Below, one piece after another: positions 1-14,300 of a stretch of 64,000 nucleotides of DNA (within the stretch, counting starts at the first letter, position 1; each line of letters opens with the position of its first letter). The notes under the pieces were generated by a model. The model ran no database searches. It was given only the letters and a program-made list of their open reading frames with translations, and had not been told where the DNA came from. The translations under genes and the position numbers were made by a program. The DNA is from Bradysia coprophila (taxonomy: Eukaryota; Arthropoda; Insecta; Diptera; Sciaridae). The DNA is taken from the NCBI RefSeq assembly GCF_014529535.1, contig NW_023503493.1, positions 6,914,001 through 6,978,000 of the forward strand, given 5' to 3'.

Positions 1-2438
1 GGAAAAAGGTGTCATTTTTCCACAAAAATTTCGTTTAACACTTGAAAACCTAGATTTTTATCTTCGGTCTCGTTGCTAGATACGCGCATGCGACCAACAA
101 CGAAATACTAAAACACTGAATCTAGATTTTAGATGTTCTAGATGTTAGACGAAATTCATGTGCGAACAATTACAAACGCAAAAACTTTGTTGGATTTCAC
201 TTTTCCATGAGTATAACATAGGACAGGAAGAGAATCGACAAGAAGAACAATTTAGTCTTTCTCAAAGAGCTATCATATCGCCGATACAGATAAGTAGCGA
301 ATCTGTTACTTCACGACAGAGTAAAGTTAACATTGTTTTGACTAGGGACCTGAATAATCTAGTAGCCCTATATTTTTGCGAATAAAATTTTTCAATTTAC
401 GTCAGTGTTCGTTTGAGTTCATTTTCATACAGTGTATTAGGTCACTTATTTGACGTCTCGAAAATGAACCGCTCCTGCCTGGTTTATTTTACTCTGCCGT
501 GGTTACTTCTTTTGTTGTTAGTATTTTCAACATGTTGATTTATAAAATCTTACAAAATCTTTTACTTCATTAGTTGAGTATGGTAGGCCTGTTGCTATAA
601 GACAACCACCCTAAATACAACTCATCGTCTGTTATCGTCAATGCTTTCGATAATATATGATATATGATATTAAGATCACACGAGGAAGAGTCCTCTTCAC
701 TTTTATATCCAAGATCGTTTCGACTAATTCTATTTTTTATTGTGATGTTAAATCGCCCAAAAAGTATGAGGAAAAGGACAATAGCCACAGCTCAGGGGAA
801 TTCGTTTGAGGTAGAAAATAGAGTCCGTGCAGCAGAGGACAAGATGATGATGATGTTTTCTACATTAAGGGATTGCAATTATAGTGTGACAAAGAACAAA
901 CGCTTTTCCTGCTTTTCAGGATAAAATCTTCAAGAAATTTAGAATCATCTGGTCATTGAAATGTACATCAGATTAGTAACAGTATAATTAGTACAATTGA
1001 TAGACTTCTTGTCTACACAAATTGCCCTGTCCCACAAATTCGAAGAACATAAAAAATTAACAGTCATAAGGAAGTGACCCAATACACTGGGTCTGGATTC
1101 AGATAATCAAATTCACATCAACCACACCAGACCGACATTCTAATTTACTAAAAATTCAATTTCAAAAAATTACTTGAATGACTGATGACCTTATGTGATT
1201 TTAGAGTAATGTTTTCCACTTTTCTTATTTTCTTAAATAAACCGTTTTCACATCCGAACACTGTCAAAATTCAAATAAGACTAAATTTTCCAGTTGGACC
1301 AAAAACAGTTTCTATTCGAACGCAACAGCGGCGAAAATTCTTCTTGACTCTTTCACTCCCAATGACTTTTTAATGCGTGATACATACCAGATGCGTCGCA
1401 GAATCCAATAATATGATATGGGGTGTGTTGTATGGTATTTTGAACACACCTTTTCTCCTATGTTCGTTGTGATCTTATAAAGACTGTTTCGTTCATGTGG
1501 CAACCATTTTACTTTTAAAGATTTCTTTGGGAAAATTTAATAAAAACAGAATAATGGGAATTGACGATAAAACGGAACAATTTGTATACTTTAAAGTTAG
1601 ATGGACTCGTTCATGCGAATTTTTCAATTGTTTTTTGCATATTGAGTCTGTTCAGAAACTGCAATCCAGATCTTAATTATTATTTATTGTATTCCTCATA
1701 CGAGTTTCTGAAAATGTAAAACTTACAAAATTCGCCTAATAACAGATATTGCAATCATCAAATCTATTACTTCTATTATTTGATACAAGATCCTACAGTG
1801 GGATTCTTTTGAATTTTGCCCTATTAAAATCAGCACTATTTTTCCCAAGGCTGTTTTATAATGCCTAGAAAGACCTCGGATCAAGACATGTTGAATTTTA
1901 GTCTTACACATTAAATTTTATAGTTGCACATGAGCAATAACATGGTGGTTGTGATGATAATCGGCACTCAAAAAATTAAATGTGTAGTGCACCCAGAAAT
2001 GTGTCACCTCTGAGTGTAGCTCTATGCATTGAGCAATACTAACAACAGAATTCAAACTAATGTCTCTTCGTACCCTTCTGGGCTGGCCATACGAGGCGAC
2101 TTGAAAAATCACAAGTGCCCGATTAGTAATTTTATTGAATTTTCTATATTGTCGCCTTCTCCTACATTTCTCAGCAGCGCGTTTTGGCAGGCAATCCGGT
2201 CCTGAAATAACGTCTAAGTGAAGTAGAACTAATTTATTAAGGTGAATACTCTGACTCATTGCCATGGTGAATTCCTTCATTCACTCAAAGAAAATTTATT
2301 GATGGGAAAATCAGTGATTCTTCTCATACCTGAAGTTGTACATAATAATGGATATTGGATGTGTTCATCGAACCAATCGAAGTAGATCCAATACTTTATT
2401 ATCTGGTTTTCTTTGTCCATCTCAGAGACACAGTAGAA
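1..2438. other. Gene-poor intergenic stretch
   Basis: No gene is recognised here. The longest open frame is on the minus strand at about 1918-2280 (120 codons, with a very basic stretch AEKCRRRRQYRK near its middle). A splice-acceptor-like TTATTTCAG lies inside it, but I recognise no family and cannot build a gene from it. Near 553-640 there is one copy of the dispersed motif AATCTTTTACTTCATTAG followed by CTGTTATCG, a pair that recurs elsewhere in this window. Confidence 0.5.
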
Positions 2439-3660
2439 ACATAGCTAACGCCGACCCGTACGAAACACCTATTCGTATCAAGAGCCTTTAATGTGAAACT
2501 CTTCATTTCTCTTACTTCATTTTCTTCTCTGCTGAAAAACTATTCTCCCTTTAAAATCACTTACATTATCCACTCTTTGCCTTGTTATCATATACAACTA
2601 AATTGCCGGAGGCAATATAGACAGCCCCGTACGAAGACAAATTTCATAAATTCCTATTTAAACAGCTATATACCGCTATATTTAACTATATTTCACTATA
2701 AATAAACATTTCACAGATAAATATATGCTATTATATAGCTCTATATGCCTGTATATAGCTCAATATAGCTGTATATAGGTATATACAGATGTCCATATAT
2801 GGAATCCCTGAAACCCCACACACTTAACAAATTATTTCCATGTTAACAGAAACTATCTAAGTACAAATTTTCCCACTTTATATCGTTTTACTAAAATCCA
2901 ATATGGCCGCCGGCAGCCATTTTGTTAGGAGACCGGAAATAGTACCGACGCTTTACATTCGTTAATACCTTTCAAACAAAAAAAAATTCATGAAATTCGG
3001 TCAAAATTTACTCGAGATATTGTCAAAATACACCACGTTCACTGTACTTCCGAGTAGCCAGATAAGAGCTCACTCCAAGAGACCTAGCTCACGCTCCGGA
3101 GAACATAATTTCATAAATTTTTTTTTCCCTGATTGGTACGGTCAATACCTATCTAATAAAGCTAAAACAGACGAAATATGTTCAAATGTGGCCGACCTAC
3201 AAGCAAAAACTGCTTGCCGCCCTGTGCCTGTTCCACACCAAGGGGTCTAACTCACGAGTCGGTCATCCGATTTCCATAAACTTTTTTTTTGTCGATCGGT
3301 ATTGTAAATACCTTTTATTTGACGTATCACTTACAAGTTTAACGTTTAAATGTCCGGAGATATCTTCGAAAAACCGTAAAGCACTTATTGGGCCACAGCT
3401 CGGGAGGGGTCGATCCAAAATCACTCATCTTCGAACTTAGCCTGTCTTTTGACATTACCAAACGGGGAAAAAAAGAATTTTCTAAATCGGATGCGTTTTA
3501 CTCAAGTTATCGTGCAGACAGACAGACGGACATTTTTTTTTCGCGGATTTGGCATCTCTAGACAACCACAATAGGTTTCCCCTTACTCAGGGAGTCCAAT
3601 TCGACGTGTTACAAACGTATGCGTAAACCTATAAGACCCCAGTACTTCGTACGGGTCTAA
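2439..3660 (+). mobile_element. 1.2-kb repeated element, copy 1 (subfamily A)
   Basis: This is one of three nearly identical copies in the window (the others are at 14901-16132, inverted, and 51227-52450). It starts near ACATAGCTAACGCCGACCCG and ends GTACTTCGTACGGGTCT. ACCCGTACGAA near one end is the inverse of TTCGTACGGGT at the other, so the ends carry short inverted repeats of about 11 bp. The interior has a run of CTATATA-like steps, and a CAGACAGACGG microsatellite near the right end. An open stretch at about 2990-3440 is partly kept in all three copies but resembles no transposase I know. Most likely a nonautonomous DNA transposon; the superfamily is undetermined. Confidence 0.7.
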
Positions 3661-5150
3661 TGAATGAATAAACATATTCAGAGACATCACAGTGAATTGT
3701 TAGTAAAGTTATAATGTTGGTTGAGTGGTCGGGTAAACAGGCATCAGTATAATACACCTTTTTTGCTTAATTAATCCTTTCTTTATAATAAGGATACTGC
3801 GCCTAGCCTTAAAACTTATGAATACCAGTGCCTATATTCGCGAAAATATTTTCACGAATTTTCTCAAATTTTCACGAATTTCTCAAATTTTCGCAAAAAG
3901 ATTTTTGTGAAAATTTGAGAAAATTCTTGAAAATATTTTCGCGAATATAGGCACTGATGAATACTCATTCTAAAGACAGTGATAGGCGAGTCACGATAAT
4001 TCGATGGTTGATGTGATGATCTAAGAAGTACAAAGTATAACTAGCCGGAAACAGTCTAGTGGATATGTTCGTTGGTAAATGTTGTGTGTCCTTCATACCC
4101 ATTCATCAGACCAATTGTCCATACTAGTTTCGTTTTCATTTTATCAGTATTTACATTCGACTATTACTAGCCGTTCATGGACGATAACAACACATTGCCG
4201 AAATCTGTTACCTCATTAGTTTTACCGTAAAATTTACTATAAAAGACCGCAATCAGCTAGAAGTCATTGTTTAATATTTTCGTCGTTTGTGTCGATTACA
4301 GATGATTAATCTCTAGAACAAACGTACTTATCTGCGAGTGCGGGTTATAAACCCACTGGCCAAAATAAAAATTTGGAAGCAGGTACATAATGTACTATTT
4401 GGGCATATACGTTATAGATTGCGGATTTGAGCACTATTTCACAGGACTCTCAATGATTGACGTTGTCGGCAAGTCAGTCACTTCTGTCACTTCACCGAAC
4501 AATATTTCATGGATCGAAAATTTAATTTCCTAACAAATGATTTTGATTTTTAAATTTCTTATCTCAAAGACCGACTCAAAGGCAGTATCATCGCTGATTT
4601 TTGCGGTAGTGACGATAACAATTTCCACAATCTAATTCACCTTTCGGTGAAAGTCCGAAGCAATACAACATCTAAATAATAAATTCCACAATCTATTTTC
4701 ACATTTAACGTGTAAAAACCTCTATTACCCTGCTAGGTGCTTTGGCTTCACACAAAATTATTTCATACAATGCCCGAAGTTCGGTCCTTGCGTTGGACTC
4801 TGCTATTTGGTAGATTTCAATTGATATAGTTCTAAACATTACGCCACATTGACAAAGCCAGAAAAGCGAGGGTGAAGGTGAAAAATAAAACAACTCAAGC
4901 TGAATGTTTGGTCGCTAAGGGGACGTTACATGTATAACTATTTATGTTGCATTGATTTATTGTTAAATATTTTTGGAAGGAAACAAAGAAGTTCACAGAC
5001 ACCTGAAACAGATATAATTCTTGCGGTTGTGTTGATATGCGTGGATGGAAATAGCTAAACAATTCACATATAAGTAGACACACTAAAAAATGTGCAGCTA
5101 TACACGCAAATGGGTTTCCTGGAACGAATTAGTATTTTTCGAACAGTGGC
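3661..5150. other. Intergenic, upstream of Flattop
   Basis: Apart from the hAT MITE at 3826-3956 no feature is recognised. The short open frames on the minus strand (4705-5083) have no recognisable product. Confidence 0.4.
3826..3956. mobile_element. hAT-type MITE with perfect 8-bp target duplication
   Basis: A 131-bp foldback that begins CAGTGCCTATATTCGCG and ends with its inverse, CGCGAATATAGGCACTG. It is flanked by perfect 8-bp direct repeats ATGAATAC at 3818-3825 and 3957-3964. An 8-bp target duplication plus CAGTG ends is the signature of hAT insertions. The interior is AT-rich and has no coding capacity. The arms are almost perfectly complementary, which suggests a fairly young insertion. 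Confidence 0.9.
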
Positions 5151-5158
5151 TATAAATA
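5151..5158 (+). promoter_or_regulatory. TATA box of the Flattop gene
   Basis: TATAAATA lies 150 bp upstream of the ATG of the first coding exon at 5308. It would place transcription start at about 5180-5190 and give a 5' UTR of roughly 120 bases. Confidence 0.45.
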
Positions 5159-5307
5159 GACACAGAAAACCACGGCACATTGTTGGTGAAAACAAAGAAA
5201 CCCGGTGCTTCTGTTTGTTCGTAGTATTTACCTACAAAACAGAAGATATTTAAATAGAATCGATTGAACTAAATAAAAAAAGGTTAAAGGACTCGTCGAT
5301 TGAAGAA

Positions 5308-8300
5308 ATGGCGACGCATTTTAGTGCAAATCAGGTAAATAGAATTTTTGTTTTCATTTGATTTAAAAGTAGCCGGCGCGTTTTGAAAAAATTAAAAAAA
5401 TCATCGAAACAGAATTCCTCGCTGCAATAATATTCTGACTAGCATGTCCAGGGGAGGTATGCGTACATCAATTAACTTTTACAATTTTCTTTTCTTTCTA
5501 CCGTCAGCTAATGAATATCGTAGCGATAATTTCGCTGAAATATTTTTATTCTCTAAATTCCACCCACACCAAGGTTGTCAAGACTTTGGTAGCGCAGTAA
5601 ACAAAGAGCTTTATTGAATCAAAAAATTGTAATTGATGGAAAATCAATATTTAGTGTCATCTGTTATCAACAGCCACGACAATAGCGAACAGTAAATGCA
5701 ACTATCTATGTGTTAGATGCGGTACCACGCATTTTGTACTTTTGTGTAGACCCAGAGAGCCACAGCCCACGGAATTTATCGTCCCTCACCGCGAGTCACG
5801 GATGGAGATATTTTTGCAAGATAAACATCATTTTCATTCCACGACTTTTGTTTTCAGCAAAGTGCTAAAAACGTCCTAAGGGTAGCCCGAGTGTAAATGC
5901 CATTTGTTAGGATTCGTTGAAAATCTAAGTTTGTGCCAAAATGAAGATATTGGAAAAGCCAAATGAAGAATAAAATTTAAAAAAAAAAATTTAGAAGATC
6001 TACATGCCAGGTCTTTCGAAAAAAATGTATTTTTAAATTTCATTCTTCATTTGGCTTTTCTAACACCTCCACTTTGGCATAAACTTGGATGGCCGAGATA
6101 TACTGGGGCTTCCTTTGTTAGAGCCTTTCTTGGGATCGATAAGTGGAGGAGATACAATTTTGAAACGGTTGATCATCTGTTATCGGCAATAATGAAAAAA
6201 TAAGCGATTGGCTCAGTATCGTGATTTCATCTAGTAAAAGGTATAGTTCAACTAAAGAAGTACAAGATTTTCTATCAAATCATTAAACGATTCTTTAAAG
6301 AAATCAAGTAACAGATTTAATCGTTAGAATGGCCGATACGCTCTCCGTTCATGAAAGAGTAACTTAATTGGCTGTAATTTAAACTTTGTTTTCCTGATTA
6401 CTCAATTATGCATGAACATTATATAGAACCTAGTCAGGTTCACAAAAAATCAAAATCTAGCAAGTGCCAGGATCCGACATAATTTTCAGCAATGCTGTAC
6501 ATGAGATATATGTGTGTACACAGTGTACTATTGTAACACCACAACATTTATGCTATTATTGAAACTTTTCTTTTAATAAAATCCATTGTTCTGATTAAGC
6601 TTAAAGAAGAAAAAAAATGTAAAAAAAACCTAATAAGAAATCGATTCCTATATTTAGTGCACAAAAACCAACAAAACATGCCACATATATAGAAATAGAT
6701 TTTTACGAACATTTTACTTTTAACAAAATCGGGTGAAATACACCGAACGAAAATCGAGGGGAAACATTCATCACCAAAAACATTTGTTCCACCAACTATT
6801 GTTCCACAGATAACTTCGAAGTAAATTTCAAAGAAAGCCTTCGAAATGCGTAATCTCTGGTCATTACTGGACTAGTTGTGAAAAGGCACTTCGGGTGCAA
6901 AAAAAAAATCGCGTGACACTGTACATCTACAAAAAATCTCAAAGACTTTTTGAGATTTACCTTTGATGACATTACCTTTATTGGGAAAATTTAGTAAATT
7001 CCACCATAATGATCCGAGTTCGATTCTCGTGTCAAACAACACCCCATGGAATTTTTCTAGCGATTATATCGCATTGGTGACGTTCACTCAAGCTTCAGAA
7101 TTTAGGTAGTTGCAGTGTCTTGACACTGAATGACTACTATGACGTAACCCAAATACGATTGATTTGTGTGCGTATGTCTAGACTACATTATGGCGAGATA
7201 TCAATTAAGGACCTAACTTTCCTCAGAGAGTATTTGCATCCTTCGAGGTGTGATTGGGAAGTCATGTTACGCTGGTGGTCCAGAATGCACTTGTTATTAG
7301 CCGTAAAAGACTAATAGTGACGTCACTAAACGAACAAATCAGAAGACATATCTCATTTCAGAAGTTCAATTTTTTATTTTGACACAATCACTCGGTGAAA
7401 TGTTTCGAAATTATGACCTGTCCCACTAATGCCACCATCGGTATACCCTCCGACCGAAACGCTTTATTAAATAATAAATGCAAAACTGTGGAAAGATATT
7501 TTTGGCTTTACTTTTACTCCACTTTTTTTTATTATATTTCCTTTTTTCACCAACTTCTAGCATTTATAATTTGACAAATATGATTTGATTTCGTTGAACA
7601 TGCAGATTTTGTGTGTAGTTGGAAATTGGAAGTTCATGTGACTGGATCACGAAAATTTATTGTTTTGATTCAACATAGCTACCTATCGCAATTGCTACTG
7701 AAATTTCGTAAACAGTTAATGCTACAGTTTTTGAACAGTAATTAAAGAACTTTCTGAGTTTTGGTTGGGCGCATAGTTTTTTACTAGAGTTTAATTGGAA
7801 ACAGTAAATCATTGCTGCTGGTTGTTTTGAATTGTTAAGTGTTAGCAAGGCTTTACCAACCAATGCATTCTTAATCAAGTTCGTTTTACTTAAAAAGTTG
7901 TAAAAATTTATTTGCAATGTAACTGGCTCACTAAATAATTAATGAAATTGCTGCATTTGTGGTGTGTTTAGTGTTGCAGTTTCAAAAACACTTGAAAACT
8001 CAAAGAAGATTAAATTTTGGAAATTTGGAATTTAACATTCTTAAGTTAGTGAAGTGTTTTGGAAGTGATGTAATCAAAATTTTAATTGATAGTAAGTCGA
8101 AATTGAATCTGATCTAAGCACAATTTCATCTTACCTTTATGACTCTAACAATATTCGTATAAGCAGAACTGAAACATCAGCCCGAATTACCGTTTTCGTT
8201 TTTTTGAACGTTTCGTTCCAAACTATCATACATTAAAGACTACCTACATACGGGGCCTTTACCAACAAAAACTAGTAAAATTTAGAGCAAGAAAAGGTCT

Positions 8301-11300
8301 TTTAAAATGAATATTTGTCAGAAAACTCTTTAAATTTTCAAAGTTCATAAGAATTGTATCGAGCGGAAATATTATCATGTGATGAACTAGATTTTCTCAG
8401 TTCTGGTCGGACTCGATGGATTTCCACTGATTCTCTTTCTCTAAACCTAAATTTAGTGAAATAACTTTGTTAACATTGGCATACTGATTCAAGAAGAAAG
8501 AGAACTCAGATGGAAATTGGATCAAATCGAAACTTTTCATAATAATTTCAGAGGAAACGTTTTCTGATTTTAGCTTCCAATCGCACGAGAAAATTTCCAT
8601 CTCAAAGTCTGGCCTAAAAAAATTCAGGCCAATGTGAAAACAGATAAATCTAGATCTGTTTTAACACCTAGAAAAAAGCAGAAAAATAATTTACCAAAGT
8701 CTGTTTCGTCTTTTTCTTCTTATATAAACAAACTACCAAACTTAAGAGCGCTCACCCTTTGACAATTTTCTAGCCTACATTTGTGCGCAAAAATATTCTT
8801 TTTTCGATGATTTCTCTGAACAAAAATCTTTTTTTTTTAAGTAAAACCATTAAAGCATGCAAAAATGTGTTACTTTTAAGGGAGAAATTGGTTTGTGGTC
8901 GATAACTTAGCCCACTTGGAGAAACCTTTGCAAAACACATAAATTTACACATTTCCAAAGGTTTCTCCAATTAACCCACTTATTATCGACCACAAACCAA
9001 TTTTTTCCTTAATTGTAACACATTTTTGCATGCTTTAATGGTTTTACTTTTTCAAAAAAAGATTTTGGTTCAGAGAAATCATCAAAAAACGAATATTTTT
9101 GCGCACAAATGTAGGCTAGAAAATTGCCAAGGTATGAGCGCTCTTAAGATATCAGTTATGGTATACAGCACCATTAGTGCCGTCGGATTCAGTGTACGTT
9201 TCTAAAACAAGCTCGGTCGAGATCAAAATTCTGATTTTGGCATGTAAACAGATGTTGCGTGTAATCATACTGTATTGTAATCACTGTTCTTCACTTCGTC
9301 TTCAAGCTAAAAATACATTTTCTACCTTTGAGCAGAAGTCACGACTTTTTTTCGGTAAAAGTACTAAAAAGTGTGCTGCTTTATCTTCTATCCAATCTGT
9401 TACTTCTTTCGACCTTTAAGTATTATTAAAAATTTGATAAAAAATCTTTTACTTCATTAGTTGTATCGTACATGTTTCCATATAAGACCACATGACCAAA
9501 AAAACTTGTCGTTCATTTACGACGTCGCTGTCGATAGCGGATGACATAGACAGATATAATCGTCCACTGTAGAGTTTGATGGAACCAACTATAACTAATA
9601 GCGCAACGCATTCCTAATTTATGCATCAGCGAGTGTAATACACAATAAAATGTAAAGTGAAAACAAATTGCCGAAATAAGTACCCATACAACTCGGCAAT
9701 CCATTATCAATTTCAACGCAAGTAATTAAATTAGTATCGCCAATTACACAATAAAAAGATGCAGATAGATACAATCGTCAGTCTCTCGTGTGCCACCATA
9801 TTCAACATTATTATCGGTAGGGGGGATTCACAATCGCATTGAGTGAAATTCTTGCCACATTTAATCGATTTTAAACACAATTAGGGGCATGATACATTAT
9901 TGTTATTTATCCAATGAAGATGTCATCACCCATCTGATATGTATAAAAAAAGACTCAACAGACAAACTGAATTCATTCCCATCTTCTTGTTACCATCACC
10001 TACGTTCAACTATCCGTATAAGCATAATTTAGATTAAATAAATCCCCAAAGGACCCATTTATCACCATTCCATTTCTTCTCGTCGAAAAAGTCATTCTAC
10101 GGCATACGTTCGGTTCTACACCAATCTTCTCATCAATTCACCCCACAAAGTTGCAAATTTCTGAATCGATGGAGTTTCACCTTATATGTTAGCGGACGCT
10201 AAAATTGATCTCCTTGCAATTTTAAAAGTCAACCTAATTGGGAAGTAATTCTGCCAAGGATACACCAGGTATTTTTATGCAAATCTCAAAAATATCATCT
10301 GCCAATAACCAGTCTCATTGAAGGCTCATCTCCATATATATAATAAATATACCACGTGCAAGTGCGTGCAGTACGACCGTATACCAAAACCCGAACAAAA
10401 TATTGAATTATTCAATCTGAAGGGAGAGTTTCGTGTAATTCGTTGGTTAAATACCATTCAGGATTAAGAAATGACAATGGAACAAGTGTTACTTTTTTAT
10501 TGAATCTAATTTCATGGTGTTAGGCGTTTAGAGAGATGCAACGCGCGTGTATTTATATGAGAGTGTGGTACACTATCTCTCGATGTTATGCTTCATTGGA
10601 GGGTGTAAAAATAATTGGTAGTTAAACATATTCTCATTGTATGGATTTGGATTTGGCTTGTGAATGATTTTTTGTCTGTATAAATAAAATGTCAATATGT
10701 TGTTTGGGGGGTGATAAAAACTGGTGTATCAGTAACATCACATCAACTCTATAGCCTCTAAATTTGACCGGATAATTTACTGGAAGTTGGTGAATCAATT
10801 TTTGTAACATTTTCCTCACTCGCCATATAATCATGAAATCTATTTTACATCTTTTGTTCAAGTGTCGCAAAATATTTGTTACAAAATCTTTTACTTCACT
10901 AATTTTAACAAAAGTTTTGGCATGGTAGGAAACCACTTAGCGTAGCTCGTCGTTTGATTCTGTTGTTGTTTCGAAAGCTGAAAGCAGAAAATTCTTATTG
11001 AGATTCAAAATCACCGACCGCTTATGAAAGTTGTTTCCCAAAAATCCTCGTGATCAGAAGGGTGCGTTTCAACCGGAAAAGACGCAGCTTAAAAATGCTT
11101 CCGATAACGACCATCAACATTTCCCTTAAGGTCGGGTTGTTTCTAAATGCAAACATCCGGTAAAGTCAATTTCTAATGAAGAATATGTGCGTAATGTTGA
11201 AGTGTGTTCAGTCGTTCAGCAACTAGCGCCAGGATCCATCACAATTATAGTTCTGCAGAACAAAAAATTGCAACTAAATTCTGCCTGTGAGTCGAAATAA

Positions 11301-14300
11301 TTTCAAACTACACTTGGGTTCGTCAACTGAAGCAATGGAAATGTAGAATTTTTATTTGAACATTTGTTACGGATGATACAACAAAACCCAGCACAAAAAA
11401 ACACTCGTATAATCCCCCCATTAAGTCATGTTTACTTTTTTGAAATCGTTTTATTGATAATTTTGTTTACATTAAAAATGTTACAATTTACCCCTCCGAC
11501 CGACGATTAGTTATGATATTTATCAAAAGTGATTATTTAACGATAAATAACATTGGATTAGGAATGGATTTATAAATTTATGCTATACACTGTCGGTTGT
11601 TGTACCCCTCGTATTTTCCTATTTTTTAGAAGAGGTCATATTAAACGGTTTAATACAGGTTTACAATGGAAGCATATTGAATATCTAGATACGTGTGTCA
11701 TTTTACAACGGCAAGCAAATCACGGATATAAATTATTAATTCTATTACTTCTTCTGTTGCGAGTATCGCCAAGTGTTTGATTGCTAAAGTGCTATGGTTT
11801 GTTGCGTTATACTACGTAATAGGATAATAGGCAGAGCCCAAACAAATGAAGTAAAAGATTTTGTAACACACATTCTACCAGGACCACACATTCTACCAGG
11901 ACCACACATTCTACCAGGACCACACATTCTACCAGGACCACACATTCTACCAGGACCACACATTCTACCAGGACCACACATTCTACCAGGACCACACAAT
12001 CTACTAGGATCAAACGTTCTACTAACACCACCTGTTCTGCTCGGTCCATTTATTCTATTCGTTCCAAACAAGTGAAGTAAAATAACCAACGACAGAAAAT
12101 ATTGTAAAGAACTGAAGCAACAGAATTATTGATTAAACCATTATAAGGTATCTGTTTGTAAATGATTCTACCTTCGCACTCACGACTTAAAATTCTGTGG
12201 TGGAGGTAAACAAATGGTTCAAAAAGACTTCTTCATAAATTTAAAATTTGTCTAAAATAAAACTCACATTAACAAATCGTCTTACCTCTGTCTGGTCTGG
12301 ATCCGACTTCTCAATTTGGTTTTATCAACGTAATGATTTTTCAATTTTCTCTAAATCCTTCAGTACGAGAAAGAATTCTCACCATCAAAACTTGGTAACT
12401 GGACCGTTCCGAAGCACTTTAAGTCAAGGCCATCGCATCGAAGTAAGCCAACAAAGATTATATCGAATGACCGAGGTCACCTACTGCCAGGAATAGCAAG
12501 GTAAACCAATCAAAGCTTTGCAATAATCTATGGAAACCAGCAGTTGGTTGACTTCGTAATTTTATTCGCAGAACTTATTCGAATCCTTGGGGAAACTTCA
12601 AAGGTACGTGGGATCTACCCGATAAAATTAGCAAACAGGATGCCTTTCTCATCAATGGTTTAGGTGTTGATGGACTACAGTTTGGGAAATTAGTAAATGC
12701 AAATGTGATTCGGAGTTTTGGGATGAATTTGACATTTCTACAATTTTCAGGGAAAACAGGAAAATAAAAAGTGCCAGGCTGACCTCGAGACAAAGGAACA
12801 GGTAAAATCATTCGGTTGACGCTTTCTTGTAAAAATGGAAAGTGATTTTTTGTTCTGTGGGATCCATGAGTGACTCAATGACTCAAACTTTCCAAACCAG
12901 AAAAATCATTTTCTTAGATGACTGTACAGCACCTGTAACTGCCTGTAGCAAAATTTAATTGTGAAATGCACGCTTTCAGATCATCAAATGTAAAATTCAC
13001 CACGTTGTACAATCCATTTAAGAAAATTCCGTGCACTGAAGTAGAAAAAACCGATTTGAAGATTTAAATTTTGAAATTTAGAAATAAATTTTCGTGACCT
13101 GTAATTCGATGTTGTGTTTGTCTTTGTATTTAGCATGAATATACGCCCGGCGATCTAACCGACCCTTATCAACAACACCCCAGCCGAGGTCTTCTACTTC
13201 AACAGAAACGTGACAAATCCATGAACATTGAACCTCGGTACGAGCTTAACGATCTCTATCTGGAAAAATCGATTAGCCCACACAACCACGATAAAAATTG
13301 TCACAACGACGAAGAAAATACTCCTCACGTCTTGGGTGCTGGCATTGAACCGATAAATTTCGAAGACGAAATGACCAGAGAGGTTACAGAGAAACCAGGC
13401 GAACGAAACACAACCCCAATAATTCCGGCCTTCTGCAATTTTCAAGTGGCCAAAAAAATGCATGCCGAAAACCTGGAGCATCAACCGTTGCCTGACTCAA
13501 TCATGGACCGTGCTTATCGAAAATTACAAGCGCAAGGATTTGCTAATCCCGAATTAGCATTGGATGTGTATCCTCTGGCCACTGGTAACATTTTTCTTTC
13601 CGTAATTCATCTGATTTATGACTCACTTAAAACACGATTTTAGGTGTGGGAGTTAAGACTTACATGGCTGGTCCGACACATTGCACTAAACTCAAAGTAT
13701 ATCGGCCGAAAACTTGTGGCGTTGTGCCGAAACCACTGGACAAGTCAAAATTCCATGATCGTCCTCACACATCCGGTGGAAAGATAAAAATGGGTCCAAT
13801 GGATCTGGCTATATGCTGGGATTATAGACCGATTGATCCACGTGACGAACCAAAACGACCCACGCACATCGACGGTTCAAATGGATCTGCAGCACCAGCC
13901 GTATTTACACTCGTTAAAACTCCAAGAACACCAGATCCAGAACCGAATACTGGACGATCTGGCGGAGTGTTTTCCAATACATTGGGTGAGGAAACATTTT
14001 TCGACAAGGACATTATGCGCCGCAACTACCACTTCGGTTCAAAGCCAGATCTAGTTCGAACGTGCACATGTGGAACGTCGGCAGCGAGTTGGAGCGATGC
14101 TAATGGAAAAGAGGCTAGGCCACGTAGTCAATGTAGACCAGACGAAAATCTCAGACGACAACATCGATGCAAAAGTTCTCCCAATTTGTCTCAAGTTGCG
14201 AACGCTAGTGAAAGCATATCCGCTCATGCAGATAATGAACGGTTACATCAATGTTCCAAGCATAAGCAACGTTACGAACACAATTCCCGACCGAGAAAAT

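Larger units (their letters stand above)
5335..12363 (+). other. Flattop intron 1 (7.0 kb, repeat-rich)
   Basis: The intron starts at GTAAAT and ends at CCTTCAG. Besides the foldbacks at 5927-6085 and 8741-9148 and the minisatellite at 11868-12050, it holds several copies of the dispersed GAAGTAAAAGATTTT / CTGTTATCG motif pair (6172-6290, 9435-9550, 10880-10960). No other gene is seen in it. Confidence 0.6.

Noticed and set aside
1918-2280. 120-codon minus-strand frame as a gene
   Set aside because: Basic, no family recognised, no supporting exons; left as unassigned.
2990-3440. Conserved frame within the 1.2-kb elements as a transposase gene
   Set aside because: No catalytic or DNA-binding motif is recognisable, and the frame is broken or shifted between copies. 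Kept only as an observation.
7015-7050. Box-B-like GAGTTCGATTCTC as a SINE or tRNA
   Set aside because: No matching A box, acceptor or tail could be found around it.
11784-12089. Long open frames with repeated HILPGP or GPGRMC peptides
   Set aside because: They are by-products of an 18-bp tandem repeat, open in several frames on both strands, with no start context or homology.
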